64,000 nucleotides of DNA from Pratylenchus scribneri (Eukaryota; Nematoda; Chromadorea; Rhabditida; Pratylenchidae), in assembly GCA_030063045.1 (NCBI GenBank), contig JAQSEB010000138.1:1426001-1490000 (forward strand), written 5' to 3'. Below, in pieces: positions 33,914-44,964 of the stretch. Each line of letters starts with the position of its first letter. Position 1 is the first letter of the stretch. The position numbers were made by a program, and so were the translations under genes. A model generated the notes under the pieces. The model did no database searches and was not told the DNA's origin. It saw only the letters and a list, made by a program, of their open reading frames with translations.

Positions 33914-36695
33914 TTAGGCTGAAGAAAATTTGTTTAATTAATTTAAATTATAATAATTTGGACTAATAAATTTTTCATAAAATTGAATGATTAAAAAATT
34001 GACTAATAAAATAAATAGGTGAATGAAAATTAACTAATAAAATATAAAAAAAATAAGTGAATGAAATGAAATGACGAATCATCAAAATTCAGTATTAAAT
34101 GTCGACCAATGATGATGAATTTTTTTACATTGGTCGAATTAATAGTTTCTACTTGGTAATGGATTCACTAAATACATTCTCTTCTTTATCGCTGTACTCG
34201 ATTTTAACTCGTTTTACGTGAATTCGGACTAATATTCCGAATTGATAATTCTGAATAATTTTTTAAGTATATCCCTCCACTGCTGGTGGTGATATTTAAT
34301 ATGTACAAACCAACTTTATTCTCATTTCACTGGATATAAATTTTATTTTCCTCTCATTTTCATGAATTTTGGCCTTCAAATATAGATGAATTGATGTCTA
34401 TTTTTCTCTGTTTGAATTTAATTGTTACTTTTTTATTTTGTTGATATTTTAATTTATTTGTTGATTTAATTTCCATATGTGTTTTTATTTATTCTATTAT
34501 TCCAATCCTAAAACTTTTGCATTTTTGATTCATTAATGTAATTTTTGTTTAAAATTAAATGCCGCTTACTTCATTGCCTCATTTTTTGGCTATGGAATCC
34601 ATAAATCTGACCGAAAAGCTAATTTTGGCCATAGGATCCCAATCGCACCATTGATTTAATATTCCTTCATCACTCTTCCCTCCGCAATCTTTTCCATTGG
34701 ATTTATGTGCCGCTCGACTACCCCTGCATTTTTTGCCCATCCTTTCTAACGCTACTGCGCTGAGTTTTCACTTATTACCGTTCGCCTCACTCAGTCAGAT
34801 CCCTCTCCATTTGCCCTTTGCTTTCCTCTTGGCTAGCTAATACTGATTTGGCCTTCACTTCATTCTCTCATATTTTTGGCCAGGATATTGGATCCATAAA
34901 TCTGACCGAAAAGCTAATTTTGGCCAATGGCTCCCCATTCCACCTCCCCCTATTGATTTGATATTCCTTCATCAGTCTTCCCTCCACAATCTTTTCCATT
35001 GGCTTTATTTGCCGGCAAACTGCATTTTCCTTTCTTTGTCCAATCCTTTCTAATGATACTGCGCTGCTTTTTTCCTTCCCTTTTTTGCCCGTAAAATTTT
35101 CACCTCTGCCCTTCCATTAGCTATGGCCATTCGCCTCAAACCTTCCTAGAGAAAATTTGCACTTTCTCATAGGATCAATCATGAAAAAAGCTGGTTTTGG
35201 CCATAGGGTCCCCATTTATTCCTTCTCTGGATATGTGCCGGCCTTAGCAGGCCAATTACCTCTCCTTTTTTGCCTAATCCCTTGTAAAATTACTAGGCTG
35301 TAGGCTCTGCGCTGATTTTCCCTCCTTTTTTTTGGCCATTCACTTCTAATTAACTCTGCCTCAACTTTATCCCTTCATTAGCTTTGGCCATTCGCATATT
35401 TTCCCCCTTTTTTTGCTTGGCCATTCGCCTCAAACTTCCCTACATAAAATTTGCACTTTCTCATGGGATCAGTCATGCAAAAAGCTGGTTTTGGCCATAG
35501 GGTCCCCATTTTCCTCCTCTCTCCACTATCTTCTCCATTGGCTTTATGTGCCACCCGAAAATCCTCCTTTTTTTGCCTAATCCCTTGTAAAATTACTAGT
35601 CTCTGCCCTGATTTTCCCTCCCATTTTTGGCCATACAATTTTCTGATCATCTCTGCCCAAAAATTTTTTCCTCCCCTTTTTGGCCGTTCGCTTCAAATCT
35701 CCCTGCAAAATTTTTGCACTTTCTCATGGGATCAATCATTCATTTTCTGGACCTTATATTTGATTTTGATTGAATGATGGACCCAGTCAAATGATTCGAA
35801 AGTGGGAAGGGGATTGGATTTTGCCTTGGATTTGCTTTGGAAAGTGCATTTACCATGAGTGGACTGTGATCAGATGCAGTGAAACCGAAATGAAAAAGAG
35901 GAGAAGTGCAAATTGGAGGGAGGAAAGTGGATTAAAATCATGGGATTGGGCAAGCACTAGCCTGCGCACCATCGTCCTATACCCCTTTTTGGTGGGGCTT
36001 TCATTGATTAATTGGCCATAAATGGGGCCATTTAAAAAGGGGCACGAAATGTGGCCTATTCATTCAATTATATTTCAATTCCAATCACAAAGCCATTAAA
36101 TTCCATTCCCATTTTAATTCAATGCTCATTGCTTATTCGTAAAAATAAAAATCAACATTGAATATAATTTAATGTCAGCGATTTTAAAAATTAACCAATT
36201 CTCCTTAAATTTTTCAAAATATTATAACAAGATGACAGACTGGGTTAATCACGCCAAATTATAGCAAATCTAGCTAATTCAGTAAAGAATCATACATTTT
36301 TTAAAAATTCGGGCCAATCCAGCAATTTTTGACAAATCTAGCCAATTTCCTAGCATCTTTAATCCATTCTGAAATCCGAAAAATTCGATTTCGCCGTTCT
36401 CTAGTTCAAGTATAGAGGGAATTAGCTTAATTTCTATCATAAAAATAAAATTTACGAAATTGAAATGCTCAGAAGTGACAACTTTATATTTTAAATAAAA
36501 CTCGAAAATGCGATTAAATTTGAGGATAGATTTATTTTTTATTAACTGAAGAATCTTCGATATGAATTGACTGCTATAATTCTGTGAAATTCTTCGCCGG
36601 GAATATCAGTGCCATTTTTTTGTTTTTGTTAATTAAATTAGAATTAAAATTATATTAAATATAATTTTCGTTAGCAAATTAAAAACTCAAAGAGA
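33914..36695. repeat. Intergenic with degenerate ~290-bp tandem units
   Basis: 33914-34550 is A+T-rich and should contain the galectin promoter. From about 34560 to 35760, four imperfect units share ATAAATCTGACCGAAAAGCT, TTTTGGCCATAGGxTCCCCATT, ATTCCTTCATCAxTCTTCCC and TTTTCCATTGGCTTTAT. The tracts are pyrimidine-rich and moderately GC-rich. ORFs on both strands here (35378-35777, 35770-36021) are not convincing. 36060-36695 is A+T-rich and should hold the cellulase promoter. Confidence 0.55.
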
Positions 36696-39600
36696 ATGGC
36701 TATTGTTTTGCTATTTGCCTTATTAATTTCGCCCCTAATCCCAATCGTCTATGGCCAAACAACGCCGCCTCCGACTCCAGCACCGAGTTCATCCGCCGGT
36801 GGCGAGGGTTGCTGCCCAAATGGGAAATTGTCGGTGAAAGGCACCCAATTGGTGGGTGCCGATGGCACTCCGGTTCAATTGCGCGGAATGTCCTTGTTCT
36901 GGAGCAATTTCCCCGAGGGCGCCCCATTTTTCAATGAACAAACCGTCAAATGTCTAAAATGCAATTGGAATGCAGATATTGTAAGAAATTATTCAAAATT
37001 TTAATATATTTAATTGATTAAAATTAATAATATTGCCTAAATCCATAAGGTTCGTGCCCCAATGGGTGTCGAGACTGTCGGCGGTGAAAAAGGCTATTTG
37101 GACAGTCCCGATGAGAATTATAAAAAAATGGAGGCCGTAGTGGATGCAGCTATGAAAAATTGCATGTAAGCATTTTTGCTCATTTTAAATGAAAAATTTG
37201 ATAAAATGCTTATAAACAGGGTCAAAAATTTTTCCGAAATCGAAAATCTAAATTTCGGAGAGTAAAAATTTTTCCGAAATCGAAAATCTAAATTTCAGAG
37301 AGTAAAAATTTTTCCGAAATCGAAAATCTAAATTTCGGAGAGTAAAAATTTTTCCGAAATCGAAAATCGACATTTCGGAGGGGCAAAAATTTTTCCGAGA
37401 ATGAAAAACGAAATTTCGGATGAAATCGAAAAACGAAATTTCGATCAAAAAATTGAACGAAAATCAACTTCGAATCCAAAAATCTAAAATTGAACCCAAC
37501 ATTGATTCATGCCATAATATCTCTCTCTTATTTTAACTTGCTAAAATAACTTTCAAGCGCAGCTTTTCTTTGCCCATTTTATTCAAAATATATAAAAATT
37601 GCCATAATAAAAAGACAACTCTATCTTTTTCCTACTTTCCAGGTATGTTCTCATTGATTGGCATTACACATCGGCCACAGCCTATCCAGAAAAAGCGGCT
37701 GAATTCTTCGACAAAATCTCTAAAAAATGCGCCGGCAAATGTAATTGTCTCTACGAGACATGGAATGAACCGACCCAAGTGGACTGGTCCAGCACATTGA
37801 AACCATACCATGAGAAAATTATCAATGTGAGAAGAGAGGGGAAATGATGGAAAGGGTCCGAAAATATTAAAACCAAAACTACAATGGTCAAATTTGACAA
37901 TAGAAATATTTAAAAATATATTTAGTCATAGAAATATTAAAGTATGTAATTATGGTAAAAGAAATATTAAAAAAATACGTATTTTTGGCCATAAAAATAT
38001 TTAAAAATATATATACCATAGAAATATTAAAAAATATATATGGCCATAGAAATATTAAAAATATATATGCCATAGAAATATTAAAAAATATATTTAGCCA
38101 TAGAAATATTAAAATACCAATTTGGCCATAGCTATAAGTAAAGGCAGAAATTTAGGGGAATTTTTTAATATTCCTGGGAGCTTCCAATAGATAGCCGGAG
38201 TAAATAAATTTTTCGAAGCCAGTCCACGGTATTAGGTGGTTAAAAAATCCAAGAATCTCCAAGAATAAGTGCTGTATTATAAAAGTATTGAGAGAGCCAT
38301 TTATTGTAATTGTAAATACAATTTTACAGACAATCCGAAAGAATGACCCGGATGGTGTGGTCATTGCGGGCACACCCCAATGGGATCAACAATTGGACAA
38401 GGCAGCCGCGGATCCAATCAAGGATCAGAAAAATGTGATGTAAGTGATTTGGACATATTTTTTGGAAATTTTTTCGGGAAACAATTAGGAATGAATTAAT
38501 TAGGGGAAAATATCCTACGGGGGAGGGGGGTTCCATAATTTTCTACGAAAAATCATAATTGAATATTCCCCGAAAAAATCAAAAAAACCTGGCTACTATT
38601 TTTTGACAAATAAAATTATTTTTTGGCACAAAACAGTTTTTTGACTTCTAATAAATCAGAAACCGGGTTTAAACCTTACAAACTTTTTACCAATTTGTAG
38701 ATCTCATCGAGACGCATCGAAGGTATATAAAATGTTAGGTTTTGGCCCAAAATAAAAGAGAAGAAAACCAAAGGAAGGAATATGGTTTAAACGGTTTAAT
38801 ACCCTTTAATTTTGACTAAATCATTCCCAAATTATATACCTTTCGATGCGTCTCGATGAGATCTACAAAATGGTATAAGGTTTGTAGGGCCTAAAATCGG
38901 TTTATGATTTATTTGAAGTCAAAAACTGTGCCAAAAAAATTTTAGTGTCAAACCCGAATATTCTTCCGAATTTTTAATCTTCCCTATAAGGAAATTAGTA
39001 AAAAAAATACCCATCCATTTTTATCTTCGTAATGGCCTCTAAAAACTTAAAATACAGCCTAGATCCTTGAAATATTATGCAAAAATATTTTACCAAAACC
39101 TGAATATTCTTCCGAATTTTTAATCTTCCCTAAGGAAATTAGTAAAAAAAATACCCATCCATTTTTATCTTCGTAATGGCCTCTAAAAACAAAATCCAGC
39201 CCATATCCCTTGGGATATTATGCAAATTTATGCCCTTCCCACATTATTTTCAGGTACACCCTGCATTACTATGCCGGCGAGGCAGCCCACCAAGATCCAC
39301 TTCGCAAGGTCACCTCGGACGCGGTCAAAGCTGGATTGCCAGTTTTTGTCACCGAATATGGAACAACACCGGCAAGCGGCGATGGCACACCCAATTTTGA
39401 TGAGACAAACAAATGGTCGGTATTTTCTTTCTTTTTGTCCGAAAAATGGCATAAATCGAGTAAATTTACGAGTGGAATTAATTAATCCCATAATTTCGAA
39501 TTTTTAAATAAATTGACGTCATCAAATTTATTTAATATATCACCACAAAAAATTGAAATTTTAGCCAAAAAAAATTAGATTTATCCCTTTAAATACCCTA

Positions 39601-40699
39601 AATTTTTCTTTAATACCGTAAATCCTCTAATAATACCCCATGGGGAATTATTTTTAAATCCCTCAAAAATTGGGAAAATTTGGGGTCTTTAATTCCTTAA
39701 TTTGTGGACATTTTTTAACGAATTTTGGCGGATTTTATAGCCTTAGGGAATAAGAAAATAAGAAAAATTTTAAAAATTGTCCCTGCAGGGACTATGGGTG
39801 GGTCGTCCTCTAAGTCGTGGGTGGGTGTGGGGGGTATTATTAGAGAATGGGGTATTAAAAGAAATTTACGGTCACATAATTAACATAAATTAGACGTAAT
39901 TTCCAACCATAAATAAGTTAAAAATGAAAGAAACAAATTAAAAAATATATTTAAATTTTTTTTTGCCTTTCAAATGCAATTTAAGTGGGGAAATTATAAA
40001 TTAATTAATTATAAAATTCCGATTCCATTATTAAAGGGCCGCCCTTTTGGACGAGAACAAAATTTCATCCATCAATTGGTCAATCGGCAATAAGCCAGAA
40101 TCAAGTTCCGCCCTACAAAAAGATGCCACCGCAGCCGATGTGTGCAAAAATGATAAGGACACCAGCTCGGGTGCATTCATCAAGAAAATGTTGAAGGAGA
40201 AAAATCCTCCACAAAAGGGATGCGACGCAGCTCCAGCTGGTAAATATTTTTGTATCTTCAAAAAAATAATATTGGAAATTGACTAACTCCGGAATTAGCT
40301 AGACACTGGGCTAGCTAATTTTGGGAAAATCTGCTTCTACTAATAAGTGACATATAGACTCGAGAATAGGCGAATTCGACGTATAATAGTCAGTTTATTA
40401 TAAGAAACTTTCATTTTCAGACCGGTTTAAAGGGTTTTGGGGTTGAATTAGGCTAGATAAGTTAGGGCGCCGGATGCTTGCAAGGAATATACCGAATGTT
40501 GTTTCTAATAGCTTCTGAAATTGAAATTAAATCGACCATGCCGAATCAAATTAGCCTATTTTCGAGTTTGTGCGATACCTAGAAGTCGAAATTTCTAATA
40601 TTAGCTACCTCATCAGTCAGAAAACTTGCTAATTCCGTTATTAGTTAATTTCTAATTAATAACATATTCAATTTTGAATTAACTTATTTTTCAGCTTAA
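36696..40699 (+). CDS. eng: GH5 beta-1,4-endoglucanase (cellulase)
   Basis: Seven exons: 36696-36980, 37050-37165, 37643-37826, 38330-38439, 39254-39415, 40037-40239, 40695-40699; 354 aa with all phases matching. A signal peptide (MAIVLLFALLISPLIPIVYG) precedes a short Thr/Pro linker and the GH5 subfamily-2-type catalytic domain. Landmarks: GTQLVGADGTPVQLRGMSLF, VLIDWHY, the acid/base Glu in ETWNEPTQ, LHYYAG, the nucleophile Glu in VTEYGT and SINWSIGNK. No CBM2 module follows. It would hydrolyse internal beta-1,4-glucan bonds of plant cell walls after secretion from gland cells. Such cellulases in plant-parasitic nematodes are known horizontal acquisitions from bacteria; the introns show it is domesticated. 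Catalytic residues are intact. Introns 2 and 3 carry minisatellites and intron 4 a palindromic element. Confidence 0.93.
37215..37445. repeat. Intronic minisatellite in the cellulase gene, ~41-bp unit
   Basis: Four to five units of AAAAATTTTTCCGAAATCGA followed by AAATCTAAATTTCGGAGAGT lie in intron 2 (37166-37642). Confidence 0.8.
37890..38120. repeat. Intronic AT repeat in the cellulase gene
   Basis: Units of GGCCATAGAAATATTAAAAA with TATAT spacers repeat about eight times in intron 3 (37827-38329). Confidence 0.75.
38600..38955. mobile_element. Palindromic element in cellulase intron 4
   Basis: Inverted arms carry CTCATCGAGACGCATCGA on the left (~38705) and TCGATGCGTCTCGATGAGAT on the right (~38845-38865), with AAATCAGAAACCGGGTTT / CTAAAATCGGTTTATGATTT further out and AAACGGTTTAATACCCTTTA near the centre. 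It is one of the best-preserved copies of the common core. Next to it, ~95 bp containing ATATTCTTCCGAATTTTTAA are directly repeated (about 38955-39050 and 39100-39190). Confidence 0.75.
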
Positions 40700-41586
40700 A
40701 CAACGTATTCGATGAATGGATTGATGCAAAGAATTTAATTGGGTGGAAATTGAACGATTTTTTTGTGATGAAATATGTAAATTGTTAAAAAAAAACAAAT
40801 TAAATATGATATTTTTACTTCGTTTTTTTCATTTTAGAATAAAGGGTGTAGTCTATTTATTTATTTTAAATATTTTGAGTCAATTTAATTTGTGGATAAT
40901 GATACCCGATTAATCCGAAACGATAATTTCTAATTAGGAAAAATCAATTTGTTTATAAATTCATTATTGTCTAAAAGTCAAATTGATCAGGAGGTCTTAA
41001 AATAAGATTAAAATCCTCGTAATCTAGAGAGGCTTTTCGGCTAAAAATTATTACCATTTATTAACAGAATAGCGAATTTATTAAGACATAATTAAAATTG
41101 GAACTCTCTTTTATCAGGGGTTGCAGAGATTATTACCAAAATTTCATTTATTTTAGAATTTATTCACAATGATGATAGAATGAAAATATAATTAAATAAA
41201 TGCTAAATCTAATCAAAGTCCTCCCTATGTATGTAGTAAATTCATGTTGGTCGATTTGAGAAAATCGATGAAATTTCAAACCGAAATTTGAAAATTGTAC
41301 TCAAAATAACCGAAAATAGGAGAATACTATACCGACATTTTTCAAATACCAAAAACTGGATTTTAAAATCGAAAGGTCGAAAAACCGACTTTAACCCACC
41401 ACAGAAATTTTGTGAGAAATAATAAAAATAAATGGGTTAAAAAAATGAATGAGAAAATGAAATAATTTGTAACATTTTTAATCAACATAATAAAAATATT
41501 CTCGCGGACAACAGCTTCACAATGAAAATGGGAATTGTGAATGTGATTCTTCATCCTTCAATCACATTTCTTCATTTGTTAGCCCA
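40700..41586. other. Intergenic, no gene recognised
   Basis: A+T-rich between convergent genes. About 41270-41410 resembles 52085-52290 (CTCGAAATAACCGAAAxTAGG, AAAACCGACTTT), a dispersed low-copy repeat. From about 41450 the sequence is the conserved 3' flank shared by the Ly6-like paralogs. Confidence 0.5.
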
Positions 41587-42352
41587 TCAAATGAGCATCC
41601 CTCCGGCAACAATCAAAGCGCCAAGCCCAATTGCCAGCATCATGGCATGCAGTGGAACGGTGTCTGAGTTTATGAGTGGATGATTAATGATTAATTATAA
41701 AATATTATAATTTTTACCTGCTCCATCGGTAGGCGCATCAGGCTTCTTCTCATCAGGCTTCTGCTTTTTAGGCTTCTCCCCCTCATCAGGCTTCTTCTCA
41801 TCAGACTTCTTTCCTTCGGCAGGATTCTGATCTTTAGGCTTCCCCCCATCAGCAGCAAGTTTCTTCTGATTGCCAGTGTTCTGGTCAGCATTCGGGTAAT
41901 TGCACAAATCTTCGGTGCAAGGCGTAGCAGTGCAGCTTTTGCAACCACTGAGATAGGCCTTGCAAATATCGTCCGTATCAGTGCAAGAATAGAACTCTAA
42001 AATGGGATGTTAATTAAATTACATATTAATAATAAATTGGAATAAAATGGATTTTTAATTTTAATAAACAAAAAATATATAGAAAAATTGGTTTTTCATT
42101 TGATTATTCACGCAAGATGAATCACAGATATCAGAATATTATAATTTCTATTCATCATAACTTACTGATCCCGTCACATTCGCCTTTGATGCACATCTTC
42201 TTCACTGCTGGAGAGCATGCAGGAGTTGTATATTTGTTGCTAACCGAAAGTTTGCCATTTTTGAAGCCATCAAAATTGTTGTAGCATCTCAATGAGGTGG
42301 CCATCGAAAAGCTGACCAGCAACAAGCTGGACATAAAAATATTGCTGTTCAT
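41587..42352 (-). CDS. Ly6/uPAR-like GPI-anchored protein, paralog 1
   Basis: Exons 42352-42166, 41996-41718 and 41663-41587 (187, 279, 77 nt; phase-1 introns) give 180 aa. A signal peptide (MNSNIFMSSLLLVSFSMATS) is followed by LRCYNNFDG, a Cys-rich region (CSPAVKKMCIKGECDG; CTDTDDICKAYLSGCKSC) and the LU-domain hallmark CTEDLCNYP. A long Lys/Pro/Glu/Asp linker with repeated KPDEKKPD precedes a C-terminal hydrophobic tail (LHAMMLAIGLGALIVAGGML), as expected for GPI attachment. LU-domain proteins adopt a three-finger fold at the cell surface. The function here is unknown. The short second exon linker has expanded compared with paralog 2. Confidence 0.68.
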
Positions 42353-43430
42353 CCTTCGATAGTTTGAAATTTTGGTTTTGAAATTGAATTTTATTTGGTC
42401 TGAAAGAATAAAAAAATATTATTTGTTAAAAAAGTGAAAATAATATAAATGAAAATGAATGAATGACGGTATGAATTGAGTAAATGAAAAATTAATCATC
42501 CCAATTTAAACTGCCAATAATAATTCAATCAATTCTATTTTAAAAAACTGTTAGATGAAAGTCACAATAAAAAAACGCTCGGCGGAGAGCTTTTTTCCGT
42601 TCGACCGAAAACGCTCGGCGTTTCTGCTGGGGTGGTCAATAGCGAAAACGCGGCGGAATGCGTTTTTCCGTTCGACCGAAAAAAGTTCGGCGTTTTCCGC
42701 TGTTAATGTGACATAGGTATTCCGTCGCGGTGAGCGGAAAACGCCTCACTGTGACCGAGGGGTTAATCTTTCTTTCATTTTTGGCCAAAAATACAAAAAT
42801 GGTATAAAACTATTCTTGGGTTTTCTTTTAATTTTCTTCAAAATGTCTTGGCCGGCGCGGGCCTCAACTTTTATAGGTTTTTTCTATAAAATTTTTTCTC
42901 GTTCTGTCAATATGTCTTGGGTCTTGGCCCGCGTTGGGCTCCATACAAAATTCAATCTTCTTCTTGTCATTCTCATCATCCCACATCCACAATTCCGCAT
43001 CGCCAGCAGCAAAGAGGAGGAAGAGACCACTTCGCGCGAAGGGGTACATCTATCAAAGCATTGTTTTCCCTTTATTTTGATGAATTAAAGGAAGAAATTT
43101 TTGCATTTAATTCCATTTCACTTTTTTTTTGTTTCATTAAATTAAATTTTCGTCCTCATAATAAAATAAAATTTATTTAGGTAGATATTTTTAAAAAATT
43201 CCAAATTTAGCAGCTTAACCAAATTCCTAAAAATATTTTTTTGTCCAAAAATCACCTAAACTTTCAACAACATTCTTACTTTTTACATAATTCTTTCTTC
43301 AATTCATTAAAGTAATTTTAAAATCCAAAGATTGATTTTTAATTCATAAATTTCGAACTTTATTTGATATTTTAAATTCAGTATTCATAAAATAACAGCA
43401 ATTTAATTCTAATTCCATTCCATCAGTCAA
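42353..43430. other. Divergent promoter region with short CG-rich repeats
   Basis: The Ly6-side promoter shares TTAATCATCCCAATTTAA and CTGCCAAT with paralog 2 (49435-49460). At 42565-42760 a CG-rich block repeats TTTTTCCGTTCGACCGAAAA twice with AAAACGCTCGGCG in both orientations, probably a small element. ORFs at 42816-43088 (+) and 42864-43049 (-) lie in a GC-richer patch (GGCCGGCGCGGGCC) and are not recognised. Confidence 0.45.
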
Positions 43431-44476
43431 ATGTCCACTTCTACTCAAGGCCAAGGTGGAGATGGCAATCATGATCACGAAAAACCGTACAAATCAAAAC
43501 CAAAAAAGCGGAAAGGTGCAACTCCGGAAAGTGACAAAAGATATCACGAGGTTTTTCTTTTTTCCAAATAAAAACAATTTAAAAACGGAGCTTACATAAA
43601 ACTCAAATTTTTTCGAATAAAAATTGTAAAAAATAGAGAGAAATAAATGCCGAAAACTTGATCAACATAACTCAAACATTTCAAATAATATTTAAGCTCT
43701 CATTCTTTAAGAATTGGGGTCTCAAAAAATTGTTTTTCCATAAAATCAATAAAATAGAGGAATTAAAAGTTTAAAACAGGAGGAATTAAAACTTTCCGGA
43801 AACTAACTGGAAAAACAGGAAAATTAGATTAAACCTTCCGGAAAATAACCGGAACAATCGGAAGACTTAGATTACAATTTACAGAAACAAACCGGAAGAA
43901 TTAGATAAATTATAAAAACTTCAAGACTTTAAATTAAAACTCTCCAGAAACTAACAGTAATGAATTAATAGATTAAGATTAACTTTCCTAAAATCAAGTG
44001 CCTTAAAGTAAAACTAAACCTATAAATCATTTTTTTAGAAAATTAAAAATTTTTGGGACTTCTATTCGTAAGAATTGCCTTTAAGCCAATTCAATCATGA
44101 TTATATAGAAACTAAAATAATTGATATATTTTATTAAATATCTAGCAATAATGTCCTAATTTTAGAAAAAGAAACAACAATTTCTGGATCTGCAGGAAGG
44201 ACTTCGGCGAGCGAATGAACAAATCGAAACATTGCAGGCAGAATTGCAGGCCGAACGCAACCGGGCTGCAGAGGAACGCAATCGGGCTGCCGCATTGGAG
44301 GCACGTATACGACAACTCGAAGCCGAGCAGTTGCGAAATGTTCAAGTCAGTTTTTTTGAACTATTTGATTAGATAAGTATTAAAAAAATGATATTCCAAA
44401 AAATACTATGTACATTTGTTGATCCCCCTATTTTCGTTTATAGGTTAGAAATAACAACGGTGCCGATGCTGGTTGA
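43431..44476 (+). CDS. Basic coiled-coil protein (possible 5' end of the KH gene)
   Basis: Exons 43431-43550, 44166-44345 and 44444-44476 (120, 180, 33 nt, all phase 0) give 110 aa. The first exon is hydrophilic and basic (KPYKSKPKKRKG, a likely nuclear localisation signal). The second is a strong Leu/Ala/Arg coiled coil (LQAELQAERNRAAEERNRAA, ALEARIRQLEAEQL). The basic-plus-coil layout recalls bZIP proteins, but the N-x7-R contact signature is not evident. The phase-0 end of exon 2 could instead join the acceptor at 44965, adding this coil to the KH-domain gene downstream. I cannot choose between the two, or alternative splicing of both. Confidence 0.5.
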
Positions 44477-44964
44477 TATAAAAATATTATGTCTAATTGT
44501 TTTTTAAGTCCATTTGCTAATTTATTGTTTCCAATTTCGATTATTCACATATGTAAAATTATTTAAGAATTTTTCACACATGTTTATAAAAAATTTTATG
44601 ACGAAAATTAACAGTCCTTTGTTTCTTAAAAATAATTATTTCTTTATTATTTAATTAACCAATTCTATTTTTTGAATGTATAATTGTTATATAAAAATAC
44701 TAAAACCATCCAGTTTCGAATTGTTATCATTTTAAATAAATCAAAAATTTTATGTCAAAATTAACAGATTTTTGTAAAAATATATCTTTGTCTTTTTAAG
44801 TATCCATTTATTTTTTGAATATTAATTATATAATTGTTATATAAAAATAAAACCATCCAGTTTCGAATTGTTATCCTTTTAAATAAATCATAAATTCAAT
44901 TTTTTATATCTCCACTACCTTTTCAATATATTTAGTAAATATTTTGTTATTTATAATTTTGAAG

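Noticed and set aside
35378..36021. ORFs of 72-108 aa on both strands
   Set aside because: They lie in the degenerate 290-bp tandem repeat and its edge and show no family features.
42816..43180. Overlapping ORFs on both strands in a GC-richer patch
   Set aside because: No splice partners, signal peptide or recognisable motif; both strands are equally open.
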